DNA from: Oxalobacteraceae bacterium
Lineage (GTDB): Bacteria; Pseudomonadota; Gammaproteobacteria; Burkholderiales; Burkholderiaceae_D
NCBI GenBank assembly: GCA_027490465.1
Contig: JAIXXZ010000019.1
Location: 1 to 63,658 of the forward strand
Direction: 5' to 3'
DNA: 63,658 nucleotides
Below, in pieces: positions 16,458-26,581 of this stretch; positions within the stretch are counted from its first letter, which is position 1; each line of letters begins with the position of its first letter. The position numbers and the translations under genes were made by a program. Below the pieces are notes generated by a model. The model saw only the letters and a program-made list of their open reading frames with translations, ran no database searches and had not been told where the DNA came from.

Positions 16458-17285
16458 TCAGTCGAGAAAGTCGGGTTGCTCTTTCAGGATGCGCGCGTAG
16501 AGCGGCTGAAACTGAAACCAGCCGGCAAAGGAAGAACCCGTGAGTGCGTAGGTTTGTTGGGCAGATTCAGGCGATACGTGGACCAGAGGTCGTCCGTTGG
16601 CAGCAGCTTCTGTCATCAGCTGCACCTGGCAGCTGCGCTCAAACGCGATGTACCACCAGGCTGCAGCATCGACGCTGTCACCCACAGTCAGCAGACCATG
16701 ATTTTGCAAAATCACGGCTTTGTTGTTGCCCAGTGCCTTGGCGATTCTGGCGCCTTCGTCGAGCTCGACGGCGACGCCACCAAAATCGGTGTAGACAGCA
16801 TGGTCATTGTAAAAAGCACAAACATCTTGCGTGATTGGATCGAGTTTGCGACCGAATGCAGACCATGATCTCCCGTGGATTGCGTGAGTGTGCGCCGCCG
16901 CCACTGCGTCCGGACGTGCGCTGTGAACGTTGGAGTGAATCGCAAACGCAGCCGCATTGACCGGCAAATTGCCTTCGACCACATTGCCGTGATGGTCAAC
17001 CCGAATCAGGTTCGAGACCTTGATCTGCCTGAAGTGGACACCGAAAGGGTTCACCCAGAATGAATCCGGGAATTCAGGATCGCGCGCTGTGACATGTCCT
17101 GCCACACCTTCATCAAAACCGAATTTTGAAAACAGGCGGAAAGTCGCTGCCAAACGCTGCTTGCGATGCAGGCGCTCGTCCGCCACGTTGTCGAATTTGG
17201 GGGGCGAGGGCAGAGGCGGGTTGGACTGACCGCCTACCTCAGCGTGGCAGGCATGCATGGCAGAGATTTTTTCGGGTGCGTTCAT
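16458..17285 (-). CDS. Class II aldolase/adducin-family protein
   Basis: The 275-residue protein begins the aldolase/adducin domain at about residue 40 (RLAATFRLFSKFGFDEGVAGHVTARDP). Metal-binding histidines are visible in AAAHTHAIHG (~133-142) and in ILQNHGLLTVG (~193-203). These families include L-fuculose-phosphate aldolase and ribulose-phosphate epimerases, but many bacterial members with this N-terminus have no assigned substrate. The short Pro-rich head is not part of the domain. It is probably a cytosolic metal-dependent lyase. It lies upstream of the racemase and is possibly cotranscribed. Confidence 0.82.
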   Translation of the reverse strand: MNAPEKISAMHACHAEVGGQSNPPLPSPPKFDNVADERLHRKQRLAATFRLFSKFGFDEGVAGHVTARDPEFPDSFWVNPFGVHFRQIKVSNLIRVDHHGNVVEGNLPVNAAAFAIHSNVHSARPDAVAAAHTHAIHGRSWSAFGRKLDPITQDVCAFYNDHAVYTDFGGVAVELDEGARIAKALGNNKAVILQNHGLLTVGDSVDAAAWWYIAFERSCQVQLMTEAAANGRPLVHVSPESAQQTYALTGSSFAGWFQFQPLYARILKEQPDFLD

Positions 17286-17725
17286 GATGCAGGGCTTTCT
17301 TCAGAGAGGTTGGCAGTCGATGATGCATGATGTGGTTGATGGGTAAGCGCAGGTCATGAAGCACTGAAAGCAGTATTTCAAGGTCTGGCCAAACTGCCCA
17401 AAGATATCAAAACCTGGGGCGATCGCGACGTTTTGCGGTGAGAATTGTTGAAATTAATGTGCTGCAAGGCGATGTAGCCGTGATCTGGAACGCATTGGTG
17501 GCACGATCCTGGCTGCTAGAGCTGTCGTAATGGCAACTTGATAAAGCGCAATCCCGAAAAACCCCCGTCAGTGAAGCCGGCCGAATTTTTACGGCCGCAT
17601 CAATATCGACCGCCACCCCGGCAGAACGGCCGTGGCGTACTCGCCGTGGCGCGTCTTGCAAGGGTGGGTCTCGTGTCGTTCGCTGCACGCTGACAGCTCC
17701 AGTGTTTAACGGGCTTGGGACTGTC
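17286..17725. other. Gap with a possible coding scrap
   Basis: There is no complete gene. On the plus strand, about 17343-17441, an open stretch between two stops reads HEALKAVFQGLAKLP and then KTWGDRDVLR, which looks like the C-terminus of a real protein, but I do not recognise it. The remaining sequence shows only overlapping non-coding frames. Confidence 0.3.
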
Positions 17726-18499
17726 TTATTTTTTCTGTTCAGGCACTGATCCCGTACTGCCTCCAGACTTGCCACTCGCCGCGCCTGAACTCGTCTCGGC
17801 CAGTGCCTGCTTGAGCGAATCGGAGGCTGGATTTTTTACCTTGCCGTCGATGACCTCCATCGCCGATGTGGTTTTGCCGTAGTACGCACTTGTCATTCTT
17901 TCGTTGTAGCGAATGTCGTTGACACCAATGGTGGCGACATTGCCGAACAAGCCTTTGGTACCCGACCACGCGATCACATCACCTTCGCCGGTCGATCCTT
18001 GCGCAATCTTTGTCCAGTTGACTACCGTGATACCCGCATCGGCAGTCAGTGAGAAATTGTTTTTGTCGGTGAAACGCTGCACTGCTTTTTCGTTTTTCAG
18101 CACGAAGGCAACTGCGCCGCCCTCTGCACCAACTTGCGCACCGATGCTAATACCACCGATGTTGTAGAACGCGGGATCACTCCAATCGGGACCTTGCCGA
18201 ATCAGCAGTACGCCAGCGCCGCCCTGCCCACCAACACCCAGAGCTGCACGGCCATAGGTCGGCACGATATAAATGCCTTTGGCATCAATCATGACGCGTT
18301 GCATGGTGGGGTCGGACTCCATGCGCTTGACAACGGATACGGCGTTCTTCACGTGCTTGTTCGCGCTGTTCTCATAAGCTTCCTGAGTTTCGCGTTTTTG
18401 TGCCGCTTGAGCGAGTGCAGACGATGGTGCTGCAGCTGCCGCAATTAGCGCCAGAGGAATGATGCACTGAATGATGAAGTTTGATTTCGAGCTGGTCAT
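17726..18499 (-). CDS. Exported SYLF/YSC84-domain lipid-binding protein
   Basis: The 257-residue protein carries an N-terminal signal peptide ending near SSALA (~30). The SYLF (YSC84) signatures follow: ESDPTMQRVMIDAKGIYIVPTYGRAALGVGGQGGAG, YNIGGISIGAQVGAEGG, FVLKNEKAVQRF, and the SLTADAGITVVNW strand. The domain binds phosphoinositides in eukaryotes; bacterial members are periplasmic and of unclear function. The Gly/Ser-rich tail after ~235 is probably disordered. The gene stands alone between the metabolic genes and the end of the T6SS operon. Confidence 0.85.
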   Translation of the reverse strand: MTSSKSNFIIQCIIPLALIAAAAAPSSALAQAAQKRETQEAYENSANKHVKNAVSVVKRMESDPTMQRVMIDAKGIYIVPTYGRAALGVGGQGGAGVLLIRQGPDWSDPAFYNIGGISIGAQVGAEGGAVAFVLKNEKAVQRFTDKNNFSLTADAGITVVNWTKIAQGSTGEGDVIAWSGTKGLFGNVATIGVNDIRYNERMTSAYYGKTTSAMEVIDGKVKNPASDSLKQALAETSSGAASGKSGGSTGSVPEQKK

Positions 18500-18736
18500 G
18501 AGAGTTCCTTTTCAATCTTGTCGTGATGTCGAAACGAAGATAGAGCACCAACGATGCTCTACTTGTCCCGAGACGAGCGCTTGCGCTGTCGCAGCATCAG
18601 CCACTCTCCTGGATGATCGAGCGCAAGAATGGAGAAAGCGAGCCGGAGAAATTCAAATGCTCAATGACGGAGAGGAACGCAGATCAGTCGGCATGATTCG
18701 GCAGCAACCGAATTGGTACTGAAGTAGGTCTGGTAT

Positions 18737-19855
18737 TCAGCCTGGCGGCCTAATGCCCAGTAATTCAAAAAATTTGTCGAGCGAGCCAGCTGAGGCACTG
18801 ACATCGCGAATCATGTCCGGCAAACTCAGTTGGCCTAATTCGACTGCACGCTGTATGAGATAGGGTGTCGGACTGTGCGGCTCAATGCGCTGCAAGTAGA
18901 CTGCAATTGACATCAGTGCTGCATAGGCTTGATCGCGGTCGGTAATCGCGGTCGCGCCCAGATGGATTTCTGCGCTGGCTGTCGTAGCCTTCGCTGGTGC
19001 TTCAGCTTGGTTTGTGGATGGGCTAGCACCGCCTGACACAGAATCTGTGCCACCACCTGAGCCATTTTCCAAGGGCATTGTTTCGACAGGTACCGGTAAT
19101 TCTTTCAGCAGGCTTTGTGCCGCTTGCCGCAAGCTTGCGATGGCATCCGCAAGTTTAGACAGCGAGGGCGAGGCTGCTGCCAATTGCGTGTCGAGGAAAT
19201 GGGACAGTCTCTCAAGTGTGGCCAGTGCCTCGTCAGAGCGAAGATCAATCGCTTGCAGCCATTCGGCATCTGACAGTTTCACACTCTCGCGTATTTCGCG
19301 ACGGCTAAGCTGTGCACCTTCCGGCATTCTGGCATCGTCGGCACTCGGTGCGCGCTCCCAGTCGAGCAGCATGACCGTTGTTTCGCGATGCAAGATCGGC
19401 CGCAGCAGCACATTGCTCAACCTGAGCGTCAAGGGCAGATTTGCATTCATCCACACAAAGGGTGCGACGCGGCGCTCTGCATCATCATCTTCCATGGCGG
19501 GCCAGGCTGATGTCCAGTAGCGCTCAGCCATACCGGCAATCAGGTTCAGCCCGGCGTGCAGTCCGTGCAGACCCGAAGTCCGTGTCCATGCATCGCACAA
19601 CCATGCGGCCACCTGAAAATCCTTGGTTTCCTTATCCAGCAACTGTATGCAGGCCTGCGCGACCTTGCGCCAGTCTGCTTTCACCAGGGGTCGTTCCCAT
19701 TCACCCATGGGCAAAAGAGGATTGTCTTCTTCGCGCATACGTGCGATGTCTGTAAACGCACGCTCGTAGCGCATCCATCGCCCAGCAGGCTCGGCGTCCG
19801 TCAGCGGCGCCAGCAGTTGCTGCACGATTTCATCCAGATGATCGTTGGCCATCAT
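18737..19855 (-). CDS. tssA: T6SS protein TssA (ImpA N-terminal domain)
   Basis: The protein has 372 residues from the ATG at 19855, which overlaps the tssM stop as ATGA and is preceded by GGTGGAG. The N-terminal ImpA domain is clear (MANDHLDEIVQQLLAPL; GMAERYWTSAWPA; RVAPFVWMNA). The C-terminus has the short helical pattern RDQAYAALMSIAVYLQRIEPHSPTPYLIQRAVELG typical of TssA1-type proteins. TssA caps the growing sheath and coordinates baseplate and tail priming. It is the last gene of the operon. No rho-independent terminator is obvious after it. Confidence 0.9.
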   Translation of the reverse strand: MMANDHLDEIVQQLLAPLTDAEPAGRWMRYERAFTDIARMREEDNPLLPMGEWERPLVKADWRKVAQACIQLLDKETKDFQVAAWLCDAWTRTSGLHGLHAGLNLIAGMAERYWTSAWPAMEDDDAERRVAPFVWMNANLPLTLRLSNVLLRPILHRETTVMLLDWERAPSADDARMPEGAQLSRREIRESVKLSDAEWLQAIDLRSDEALATLERLSHFLDTQLAAASPSLSKLADAIASLRQAAQSLLKELPVPVETMPLENGSGGGTDSVSGGASPSTNQAEAPAKATTASAEIHLGATAITDRDQAYAALMSIAVYLQRIEPHSPTPYLIQRAVELGQLSLPDMIRDVSASAGSLDKFFELLGIRPPG

Positions 19856-22800
19856 CGCTCCACCAAGGGTGCGCGTTCGGGGAATACGGCAGGCCAGGGC
19901 AAGGGCGCGGTCTTGCCCGGCTCGGACAGCGTGACACCTACGAAAATGCGCACGGGTTTCTCGCGCAGCGCAGTCTCCTTGTTGTCGCTCTGTACGGGTA
20001 TGTCGAATTTGAGCGCAGAGGTACGTGCATCGGAGGATTCCGCAACGCGAAGCAGCTGCACCATATCGAGCAGCGCCCACGGACCATCAAAACGGAACAC
20101 CACCTGTTTGCGACTGACCTCCAGATGCGCATTATCCGGATCGGCGCGGGGTACGAGCGTCGCATCATTGGCAAATCGCAGCGTCAGTCGTACAGGGTCA
20201 CCTGCTTTCCAGCGCAGCGGGCGTGGCGGATCGCGAAGTTTCAGTGTCTGGTCACCTATCGTGATGGTCCAATCGATAATCTTGTTCCCATCGATTTCGG
20301 CATTCACATTTGTTCGGAAACGCAGACTGACGTCATAAGCCGCTGGCTGCGAGGCATCGGCAGGGAACAAGGGCGCAAGTAGCTGTCGTACCTGCAGTAC
20401 CTGCGTGGCGAAGTCTCGGATCGGTGCAATTGATCCTTCGGGAACGTTATTGCGTGCAAAAACTTCAGGCGAAACAACTGGTAGTCGCGCCAGCAGCGCG
20501 GCAGTTTCCGACAAATCTGCTGCGCTGATGGCAGCATACTCGCTGGCCTTGATGCCGCTGCGATTACCGATGAAAGGTCGACGGCCTTTGAGCAGTCGAT
20601 TGAACTCATTGGCAAAGCCGGTCCACTGCTCCGTGAAAGACCGACGATCCAGCGCCAAGCAGCGACGTGTGACTGCCTTGTGCAATTCCACATGACGATC
20701 AGCGAAATAATTGTTGGGCCGTTTCGGCGGCTCATTGGCCTTGAGTACAGTCAGACATGCGTTGGCATCGAGCTCGCGCCCAAGTTCGATCATGAAACGC
20801 TCCAGCTTGATGAGGCTGGCTTTCGGATCTTTGGCGGTGTAAAGATCAAGCTCGCGTATGATGCCGTTCCATCGCGTCATGTCAGCGTTGTTGCGCACCT
20901 CGGCAGGCAGCGTGCCTCGAAGGATCTGCACATGAGCAGACAAGGACTGCACTCGGGTGAGCTGCTGATTCAGATATTCAGGCACATCACCACCCGAGAA
21001 TACATTCAGAACAGAGCGCTGATCTGACTTGCCATCATCGGTATCGTCGACAATCTGATAAGGCCGCTCATCCAGCAATTCCTTGTTCAGCATCTGTAGA
21101 CGAGCACTTGCATCATTGCCGAGTATGGTCTGCAATGTACGTGACTCGGTCTCCTGACCCAGATCTTTCAGTATGGCGATCAGTCGTTTGACATGGCTGC
21201 TGGTGAGCTCGAATGAAGTCGATGACGTTGCTGCCGCATTGTTGCGCAAGTCCTCAGCATCGATTGGGCTGTACGCGCGGCTGATCAGATCTGCCAGACG
21301 CAAAGCATACTGATAATCGATGACAGTGCTGGCGCTCTCCTGCATTTCGGCCGGGAATTTGGGTAATTCATCGATGATGAATTTTTTATGGCTTTCTCCC
21401 AGCCTGACTGCTTTGGTCAGTTGCTCATTATCCCAACGCAGCAGGGTGCCGCGTTGCGTAGCAACCAGCGCATCGCCGATGGCAGGTGTCATGAAGGGCT
21501 GGCTCAGGAAATGCTCAATCACAGGCAGTATAGCCTGCCGAGTTTTTGACTGGGCCAGCTTGCCATTACCGGCGACAATGATCTCACCACCGTCACCAAA
21601 CAAAGAGACATAGCGCTGTCGCAGTCGCGCATGCTCCTGACGCTGTTTGCGGCGTACCTGTTCCACCAGCTCGGTACCGATCAGTTTGTTATCAGCAAAT
21701 TGCTGCAGCATTTTTTCATGCGACTCACCCAGATTGAGTGTGTCATTTGCCATCCAGCCGCCATGTCCCTGAGCGAGCAAGGCTTTTTGCTCCAGCAGAG
21801 CTTCGAATAGTGACTTGTAGGCCGCGATCATTTCGGCGCTGCTTGGATCGGCCTGGCCATCAAACAAATTCGTCACGGCAGCAAGCGTAGAGCGAACTCT
21901 TTCTTCGCTGCGGATCAACGGGTTATCGATGAACAGCTTGTGGTTCAGTGCCTCCATGCCTTTGACAAAGCTGCACTGTGTGGCGCGCTCAATCGCCTGC
22001 TGATTAATCAGCGAGGCTTCGCTGGCAGTTGCCGAGCGAAACAGGGCGAGACTGCCATTCAGGTCACCTGGCAGTTCCGCACCCAGGGTATCCAGCACGA
22101 GCATGCGCAATTCCTGCTCGCTGTTCCTATGCGGCGACTTGAGTCTTTGCAGGGCGCCCACATCAAAACTCAAGCGGTGCATTTCCTGAGCGTAGTGCGA
22201 CATGACGGAGAATTCGCTCAGATTTTCTGCCAGTAGCGCATTGCGGACTGCGCCCGGAGTGACGGTGGTTTTATGATTCGGTGAATCGCAGTCGGATGGG
22301 CCACCCGAGAGCGTGTACGTGGTCGGATTGCTTGGGGCATTGGTCAGCTCGGCGGTGCGGCGATAAATCGCATGCTGCAGCGTGCGCAGCCCCAGCTCGG
22401 CGAAATCCTGTTCTATGCGCTTGTATGCGCGCATGAAAACATCATCAAAGATAGGCCATGATCCTGGCATGAAAGGATTGAGCGCTGTGCCATCATAAAA
22501 ACTCAGGCGTTTCGATACTCGTCTCGATTGCAGTTCTTCGAGGCCCATCATGAGTGACAGAGCGGTCTTTCGATACCACTCGAATTCGATGCGTTCGCCT
22601 TTGTTGCTGGCATTGGTGCGGTAGGCTTTATCGCGGTTCAATCCTTCCAATCCCTCGGCTAAAAACGGCAAGGTGCGGTTGAGCTGCATCGTACTCAACA
22701 GGATACCCAGACCGAAGACTAGGGGTAGCCCCACGGCCACCCAGCGGAATACCCGGCCCAGCAAGGGACGCGACAGTTTCTGTGCATGGGCGGCGCGCGA

Positions 22801-23841
22801 GAGGCCGAATTCGGCAAACACTTTTTCATCCAGCAAATCGCGCAGGAAAAACGGCTGATGGCCGTTACCGCTCAAGTAAATGCCACGCAAGAAAAAGGGA
22901 TCGTGAAAAGCATTGGGTTGCATCAGTGCTTGCAGATAATCCGCCGCGCCCGCACGCAATGCCGCAATGCGCGAGGGAAGCAGGAACAGGGCTGCAGATG
23001 CGGGCACATCGGTGTTTGAGGCAAACAGCTCGGCTGTGATGTCGGCGACATCTTGTTCGATCTGATCAAATGCTTGCGCAACCCAGTTCGACTGGTACAT
23101 CGCCGCTGGCTGATAGGGCGACGACCAGCCCAGCATGCTGTGGCGAAGTGCATCAGGCAGCGACCAGGCCAGTGCATCAAATCCGGGCAAGTCCTCAACG
23201 CCGGAAATGACGACATACACGGCAAAGCGCATTGCATAGCGATTTTGTGCAATCCAGATACGGCGGCTGATCGCATCGGCGCGCTCGCGCAGACGCTCCC
23301 GGCCTTCGGGCGTTCGATCCAGCAGCAAGCTGGCGGACACCGACACGATCATGGAATCGAGAGGTCGCTGTGGCCGGTATTTACCGCACAGTGCGACAAA
23401 CTCTTCCCAGCGTTTTTCCTGAGCGTCGGCACCTGCAGGATCATCAAGTTGATCCGAGTTCAGCTCAACGATGACGCCCCGATCAAACAAATGCCAGCGC
23501 GGTGCATCTTCGGCGGGTGGCTCAGCTTCGCTCTGCAATACTTGCGACAGGCCACAGGCTTCAATTGATGGCCTTGCATCGCTACTTCCATCGTGCAGCA
23601 GAACGACCCAGGGGATGTCGTAGCGTTTTTCATGGCTGACAATATTGGCTTCGATCCTGCCGGTGGCGGCGCGGAAAGATGAGCGTAGTCGGCCGATATC
23701 CAGCGCGATGCGACGCGCACCGGCTTTGTCGCTCGAACGATCAATCCCGTAGCGCAGTGCAATGACGAGTACTGTCAGCACTGTTACCAGCAGCACGGCG
23801 ATCCAGACGATGGAAAAACTGTTATCCACGATCGCCCCCAT
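19852..23841 (-). CDS. tssM: T6SS inner-membrane protein TssM (IcmF) without a recognisable Walker A
   Basis: The protein has 1329 residues. TM segments lie at ~9-30 and ~370-395. The cytoplasmic domain between them and the large periplasmic IcmF/VasK C-terminal part (ending with the DUF1215-like beta region LRDPPRPLRWKAGDPVRL) are present. Where TssM proteins usually carry GxxGxGKT, the sequence reads WVVLLHDGSSDARPSI, so the nucleotide-binding loop is degenerate, as in some other TssM branches. TssM forms the membrane complex with TssJ and TssL. The start overlaps tssL by 20 bases; a GTG at 23829 is an alternative. Confidence 0.92.
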   Translation of the reverse strand: MGAIVDNSFSIVWIAVLLVTVLTVLVIALRYGIDRSSDKAGARRIALDIGRLRSSFRAATGRIEANIVSHEKRYDIPWVVLLHDGSSDARPSIEACGLSQVLQSEAEPPAEDAPRWHLFDRGVIVELNSDQLDDPAGADAQEKRWEEFVALCGKYRPQRPLDSMIVSVSASLLLDRTPEGRERLRERADAISRRIWIAQNRYAMRFAVYVVISGVEDLPGFDALAWSLPDALRHSMLGWSSPYQPAAMYQSNWVAQAFDQIEQDVADITAELFASNTDVPASAALFLLPSRIAALRAGAADYLQALMQPNAFHDPFFLRGIYLSGNGHQPFFLRDLLDEKVFAEFGLSRAAHAQKLSRPLLGRVFRWVAVGLPLVFGLGILLSTMQLNRTLPFLAEGLEGLNRDKAYRTNASNKGERIEFEWYRKTALSLMMGLEELQSRRVSKRLSFYDGTALNPFMPGSWPIFDDVFMRAYKRIEQDFAELGLRTLQHAIYRRTAELTNAPSNPTTYTLSGGPSDCDSPNHKTTVTPGAVRNALLAENLSEFSVMSHYAQEMHRLSFDVGALQRLKSPHRNSEQELRMLVLDTLGAELPGDLNGSLALFRSATASEASLINQQAIERATQCSFVKGMEALNHKLFIDNPLIRSEERVRSTLAAVTNLFDGQADPSSAEMIAAYKSLFEALLEQKALLAQGHGGWMANDTLNLGESHEKMLQQFADNKLIGTELVEQVRRKQRQEHARLRQRYVSLFGDGGEIIVAGNGKLAQSKTRQAILPVIEHFLSQPFMTPAIGDALVATQRGTLLRWDNEQLTKAVRLGESHKKFIIDELPKFPAEMQESASTVIDYQYALRLADLISRAYSPIDAEDLRNNAAATSSTSFELTSSHVKRLIAILKDLGQETESRTLQTILGNDASARLQMLNKELLDERPYQIVDDTDDGKSDQRSVLNVFSGGDVPEYLNQQLTRVQSLSAHVQILRGTLPAEVRNNADMTRWNGIIRELDLYTAKDPKASLIKLERFMIELGRELDANACLTVLKANEPPKRPNNYFADRHVELHKAVTRRCLALDRRSFTEQWTGFANEFNRLLKGRRPFIGNRSGIKASEYAAISAADLSETAALLARLPVVSPEVFARNNVPEGSIAPIRDFATQVLQVRQLLAPLFPADASQPAAYDVSLRFRTNVNAEIDGNKIIDWTITIGDQTLKLRDPPRPLRWKAGDPVRLTLRFANDATLVPRADPDNAHLEVSRKQVVFRFDGPWALLDMVQLLRVAESSDARTSALKFDIPVQSDNKETALREKPVRIFVGVTLSEPGKTAPLPWPAVFPERAPLVER

Positions 23842-24727
23842 TGGGAACGCTTTGCTGCATGCGCACCGGCGCCGCTGGCTCCAGTGCTTTGCGAACAGGC
23901 GCCGAGGTGACGCGCCATAAAACTTGAGACAAAACCAGCAGGAGCAGCATCACACCAATGAATCCGACAAAGCCGCGGCTGAAACGGAAAAAGCGCACAG
24001 GTACGATATTCGAGAGTGGGTATCGATACGCCTGCGCCGAAAGCACGCGGTCAGCATTGGCGGGCTGGCTTGCCAATCCGGGTGCGAGCGCAGGTTCGCG
24101 ACGATAAATTTTTCGGAACAAGGCATCGCGCAAGGGCTGCAGATGATGATCTGCCTGATCGCCGCGATAGCGACCTTCGAAACCAATGGCAATCGCAAAC
24201 AGATAGAGTGGCGCCATCTGGGGTGGCGGGCCGCTGGCTTCTGCTAGCAGGGCATCAATTTGCTCAAATATCTTGTCACCTGAAACACTGCTGCCGAACA
24301 GTCGCGTTTCAATCAGCGTCTCGGTGAACCGTGATTGTCCGGGCCAGCGTCGAGACAGTAAAAATTCATCTGCAATCGCCGCTTTCAGGTAGCGCAATTC
24401 TTCCACAGCGGCGCGGTCTGCTGGCGTGCCTACCCGCGATATTTCCATGGTTTGCGCGTCAATCTCTCGTGCCAGTTTGTCACAGACTTCCTCGGCAGCA
24501 GCATGCGCCATGGATGCCTCTTCATCCGGCCCGATGCGATGGTTGTCGTAGCTTTCGATAATGCGCAAGACCTCGGCGACAAACAGCCGCAACTGCCGCA
24601 ACAACAAGGAATCGGTGGGCAGGCCTGCTGCCTGCGTCGTCGACGCCCATGGCTCGGATGCCGATGCCGGGATCAAGGCTGTGATCGCAGGTGTCGGTGT
24701 TCGAGTTGGAAGAGTGAGCTTGCCCAT
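23822..24727 (-). CDS. tssL: T6SS membrane protein TssL (DotU family)
   Basis: The protein has 301 residues from the ATG at 24727, preceded by GAGG; a TTG at 24742 would overlap the tssK end. The DotU domain covers ~40-215 (LRYLKAAIADEFLLSRRWPGQSRFTETLIETRLFG; LFAIAIGFEGRYRG). A single C-terminal TM helix lies at ~252-275 (FVGFIGVMLLLLVLSQVLW), with only a short tail after it. There is no peptidoglycan-binding OmpA domain, so this is the short form. It anchors the T6SS to TssK and TssM. Confidence 0.92.
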   Translation of the reverse strand: MGKLTLPTRTPTPAITALIPASASEPWASTTQAAGLPTDSLLLRQLRLFVAEVLRIIESYDNHRIGPDEEASMAHAAAEEVCDKLAREIDAQTMEISRVGTPADRAAVEELRYLKAAIADEFLLSRRWPGQSRFTETLIETRLFGSSVSGDKIFEQIDALLAEASGPPPQMAPLYLFAIAIGFEGRYRGDQADHHLQPLRDALFRKIYRREPALAPGLASQPANADRVLSAQAYRYPLSNIVPVRFFRFSRGFVGFIGVMLLLLVLSQVLWRVTSAPVRKALEPAAPVRMQQSVPNGGDRG

Positions 24728-24738
24728 GGATGCCGACC

Positions 24739-26061
24739 TCAATACCCCTGGGTGTGAATGAAGAGCGCGATACTGGCGGGTCGGCTCGTGCTGGCGGAGC
24801 GGCCAGAGGGACCCATCACCAGCCTGCTGTCAGCCTGACTCAGCTCCGGCCCAGGCAGAATTTCATAGAGCATCACATCAGGCAAGCTGCGCAATTGCAT
24901 CTCGGGTGCTTCGGTGATGCGCGCGCGCCGGTACCCCAGTACGCGTTTTTCGCGCAATTCGGCAAATACATGAGCCGGTCCGATCACAGCGGTGTCCATC
25001 CATCGCTCGATCTCGGAGGGCTTTGCGCCTTTCACACCAATGACCAGGCGCTTGCTGATCCACTCTGGTCGCAGTACCAGCTCAAAGGCACCGTTCACCC
25101 ATTCAAGATTGATCTCGCGATAATCCTGACTGACTTCCGACAAGTTTTCGCTAAGCTCTTTGAGCAGTGGCAGCAAAGTGCGATGCGGTTGCGCATGCTC
25201 GTAAGGCGGTGGGGTGATTGGCAGCGCGCCGGGACGCAGCAGCGACAGCGGGCCCAGCAGATTGCACAGCGCGAGGTAGAGTGGGTAGGGTGAAATCACC
25301 GGGCTCTGCAAATGCGCCTCCAGTACCGGTAAGGCGGGCACCATGCAGGAGAGTCGCTGTAACAGCACCAGCCGCTCGGCGCGCTGCTCGGCAATCGAGA
25401 CGCCAGCGGCCTGTCGCGCAACAAACGCGGCTTTGCTTCGCAGCAGATGCACCATGTCGCGAAATTGCTCCAGCAGCTCGGGGACGGCATGTAAATCGAG
25501 CAGTGCGGGCAGCGTGTCATTCAGTTTGATCACGCCATCATCTTCAAGTACGGCGCCAATGGCCATGCTGACCATCAGCGCGGGAGGTGTTTCGCCCACG
25601 GCTAGCGAGAGGTTGGGTATCAGACGCGGTATATCTGCGGGTGCGGCTTCTGAAACTTCATCTTCGACAGGATCGGTTTTCACCGACAGGAAACGCGGCG
25701 CCATTTCAGGCATTTTCATGTTGCGTGAAACGGGCAGACACAGCCAGATTGTTTGTGGCCCTTGTGACAGCGCGTCCTTGATCGCATCGAGACGGATGGA
25801 CAGATCAATGCCCTGGGTCTCGTCATGCGAGAGCGCAATCGCGGTGCCATCCGGCAGGATGGCTTCAAGCTCAAGTATCCGCACGGTACCTGAGGCCAGC
25901 AGCGCCAAGTCAAATTTCAGGCGTTTCACGCCCCACGCATAGGGCGTACCTGTCAGTGTGTGCCAGGCGATAAGTGCGTCAATACGCGCTGACTCCAGCT
26001 GAAAATGCTGTGGCGAGAGCAGCATGCCCTCATGCCACTGAATGCGGTCAGGACATTTCAT
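24739..26061 (-). CDS. tssK: T6SS baseplate protein TssK
   Basis: The 440-residue protein begins with the family N-terminus IQWHEGMLLSPQHFQ, then ...WGVKRLKFD. The C-terminal shoulder and head domains include RTLLPLLKELSENL and GPAHVFAELREKRVLGYRR. TssK is the trimeric baseplate adaptor that connects the wedge (TssF, TssG, TssE) to the TssL/TssM membrane complex. The length is typical. It lies 35 bp after tssJ and 11 bp before the tssL start. Confidence 0.94.
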   Translation of the reverse strand: MKCPDRIQWHEGMLLSPQHFQLESARIDALIAWHTLTGTPYAWGVKRLKFDLALLASGTVRILELEAILPDGTAIALSHDETQGIDLSIRLDAIKDALSQGPQTIWLCLPVSRNMKMPEMAPRFLSVKTDPVEDEVSEAAPADIPRLIPNLSLAVGETPPALMVSMAIGAVLEDDGVIKLNDTLPALLDLHAVPELLEQFRDMVHLLRSKAAFVARQAAGVSIAEQRAERLVLLQRLSCMVPALPVLEAHLQSPVISPYPLYLALCNLLGPLSLLRPGALPITPPPYEHAQPHRTLLPLLKELSENLSEVSQDYREINLEWVNGAFELVLRPEWISKRLVIGVKGAKPSEIERWMDTAVIGPAHVFAELREKRVLGYRRARITEAPEMQLRSLPDVMLYEILPGPELSQADSRLVMGPSGRSASTSRPASIALFIHTQGY

Positions 26062-26096
26062 GCGTCTGCTCCGTGTAACTGGATTGGATTATTCAT

Positions 26097-26579
26097 TTAT
26101 TTCTCCGAGGCGCTGACTGAAAAATCGGTCGCACCCAATTCAATACTGAGCTTGCCTTTGAAGGTATCGACTCGCACATTGTGTTCACCTGAGGTGAAAT
26201 AGTCCGCCATGATCACGGCAAGGAACACACGTTTTTCCGTAAAGCGTTTACCGGGCAAGGTGATCGTTGCGCCTGGTACCAGCTCGAGACTTTCGATGTC
26301 CAGATCGCCTGGATTTGCCTTGATCAATCCGGCACGTGAGGCGAACCAGTCGGCGGCTTTCATGGTGGAGATTTTTCTCGCCAGTGCCTCATCCATGACC
26401 AGCACAATGTCGACGGCCACCGGAAAATCCCGGTTCGAGCTCGCCGCAGTGGTGAGCGATACCAGATCCCAGTCAAGTTTCACACCCGGCGGGAACAAGG
26501 TTTTTTTCACCATGCTGCAGCCGCCCAGACACAGCAGGAGCATCAGCATAGGCAACCAGCGGGGTAATGCGGCGTTCAT
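26097..26579 (-). CDS. tssJ: T6SS outer-membrane lipoprotein TssJ
   Basis: The 160-residue protein has a lipoprotein signal peptide ending in LLLCLGGCSM; the lipobox LGGC puts the acylated Cys at ~21. The mature beta-sandwich reads VKLDWDLVSLTTAASSNRD, then PVAVDIVLV and a late VFLAVIMADY. It is divergent from the classical SciN sequence but of the right size, in the right place, and with the right topology. It tethers the TssM periplasmic domain to the outer membrane. Confidence 0.85.
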   Translation of the reverse strand: MNAALPRWLPMLMLLLCLGGCSMVKKTLFPPGVKLDWDLVSLTTAASSNRDFPVAVDIVLVMDEALARKISTMKAADWFASRAGLIKANPGDLDIESLELVPGATITLPGKRFTEKRVFLAVIMADYFTSGEHNVRVDTFKGKLSIELGATDFSVSASEK

Positions 26580-26581
26580 CT

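Noticed and set aside
14847..16868. Several plus-strand open frames over the racemase and aldolase genes
   Set aside because: GC-rich antisense shadows of two well-supported minus-strand genes.
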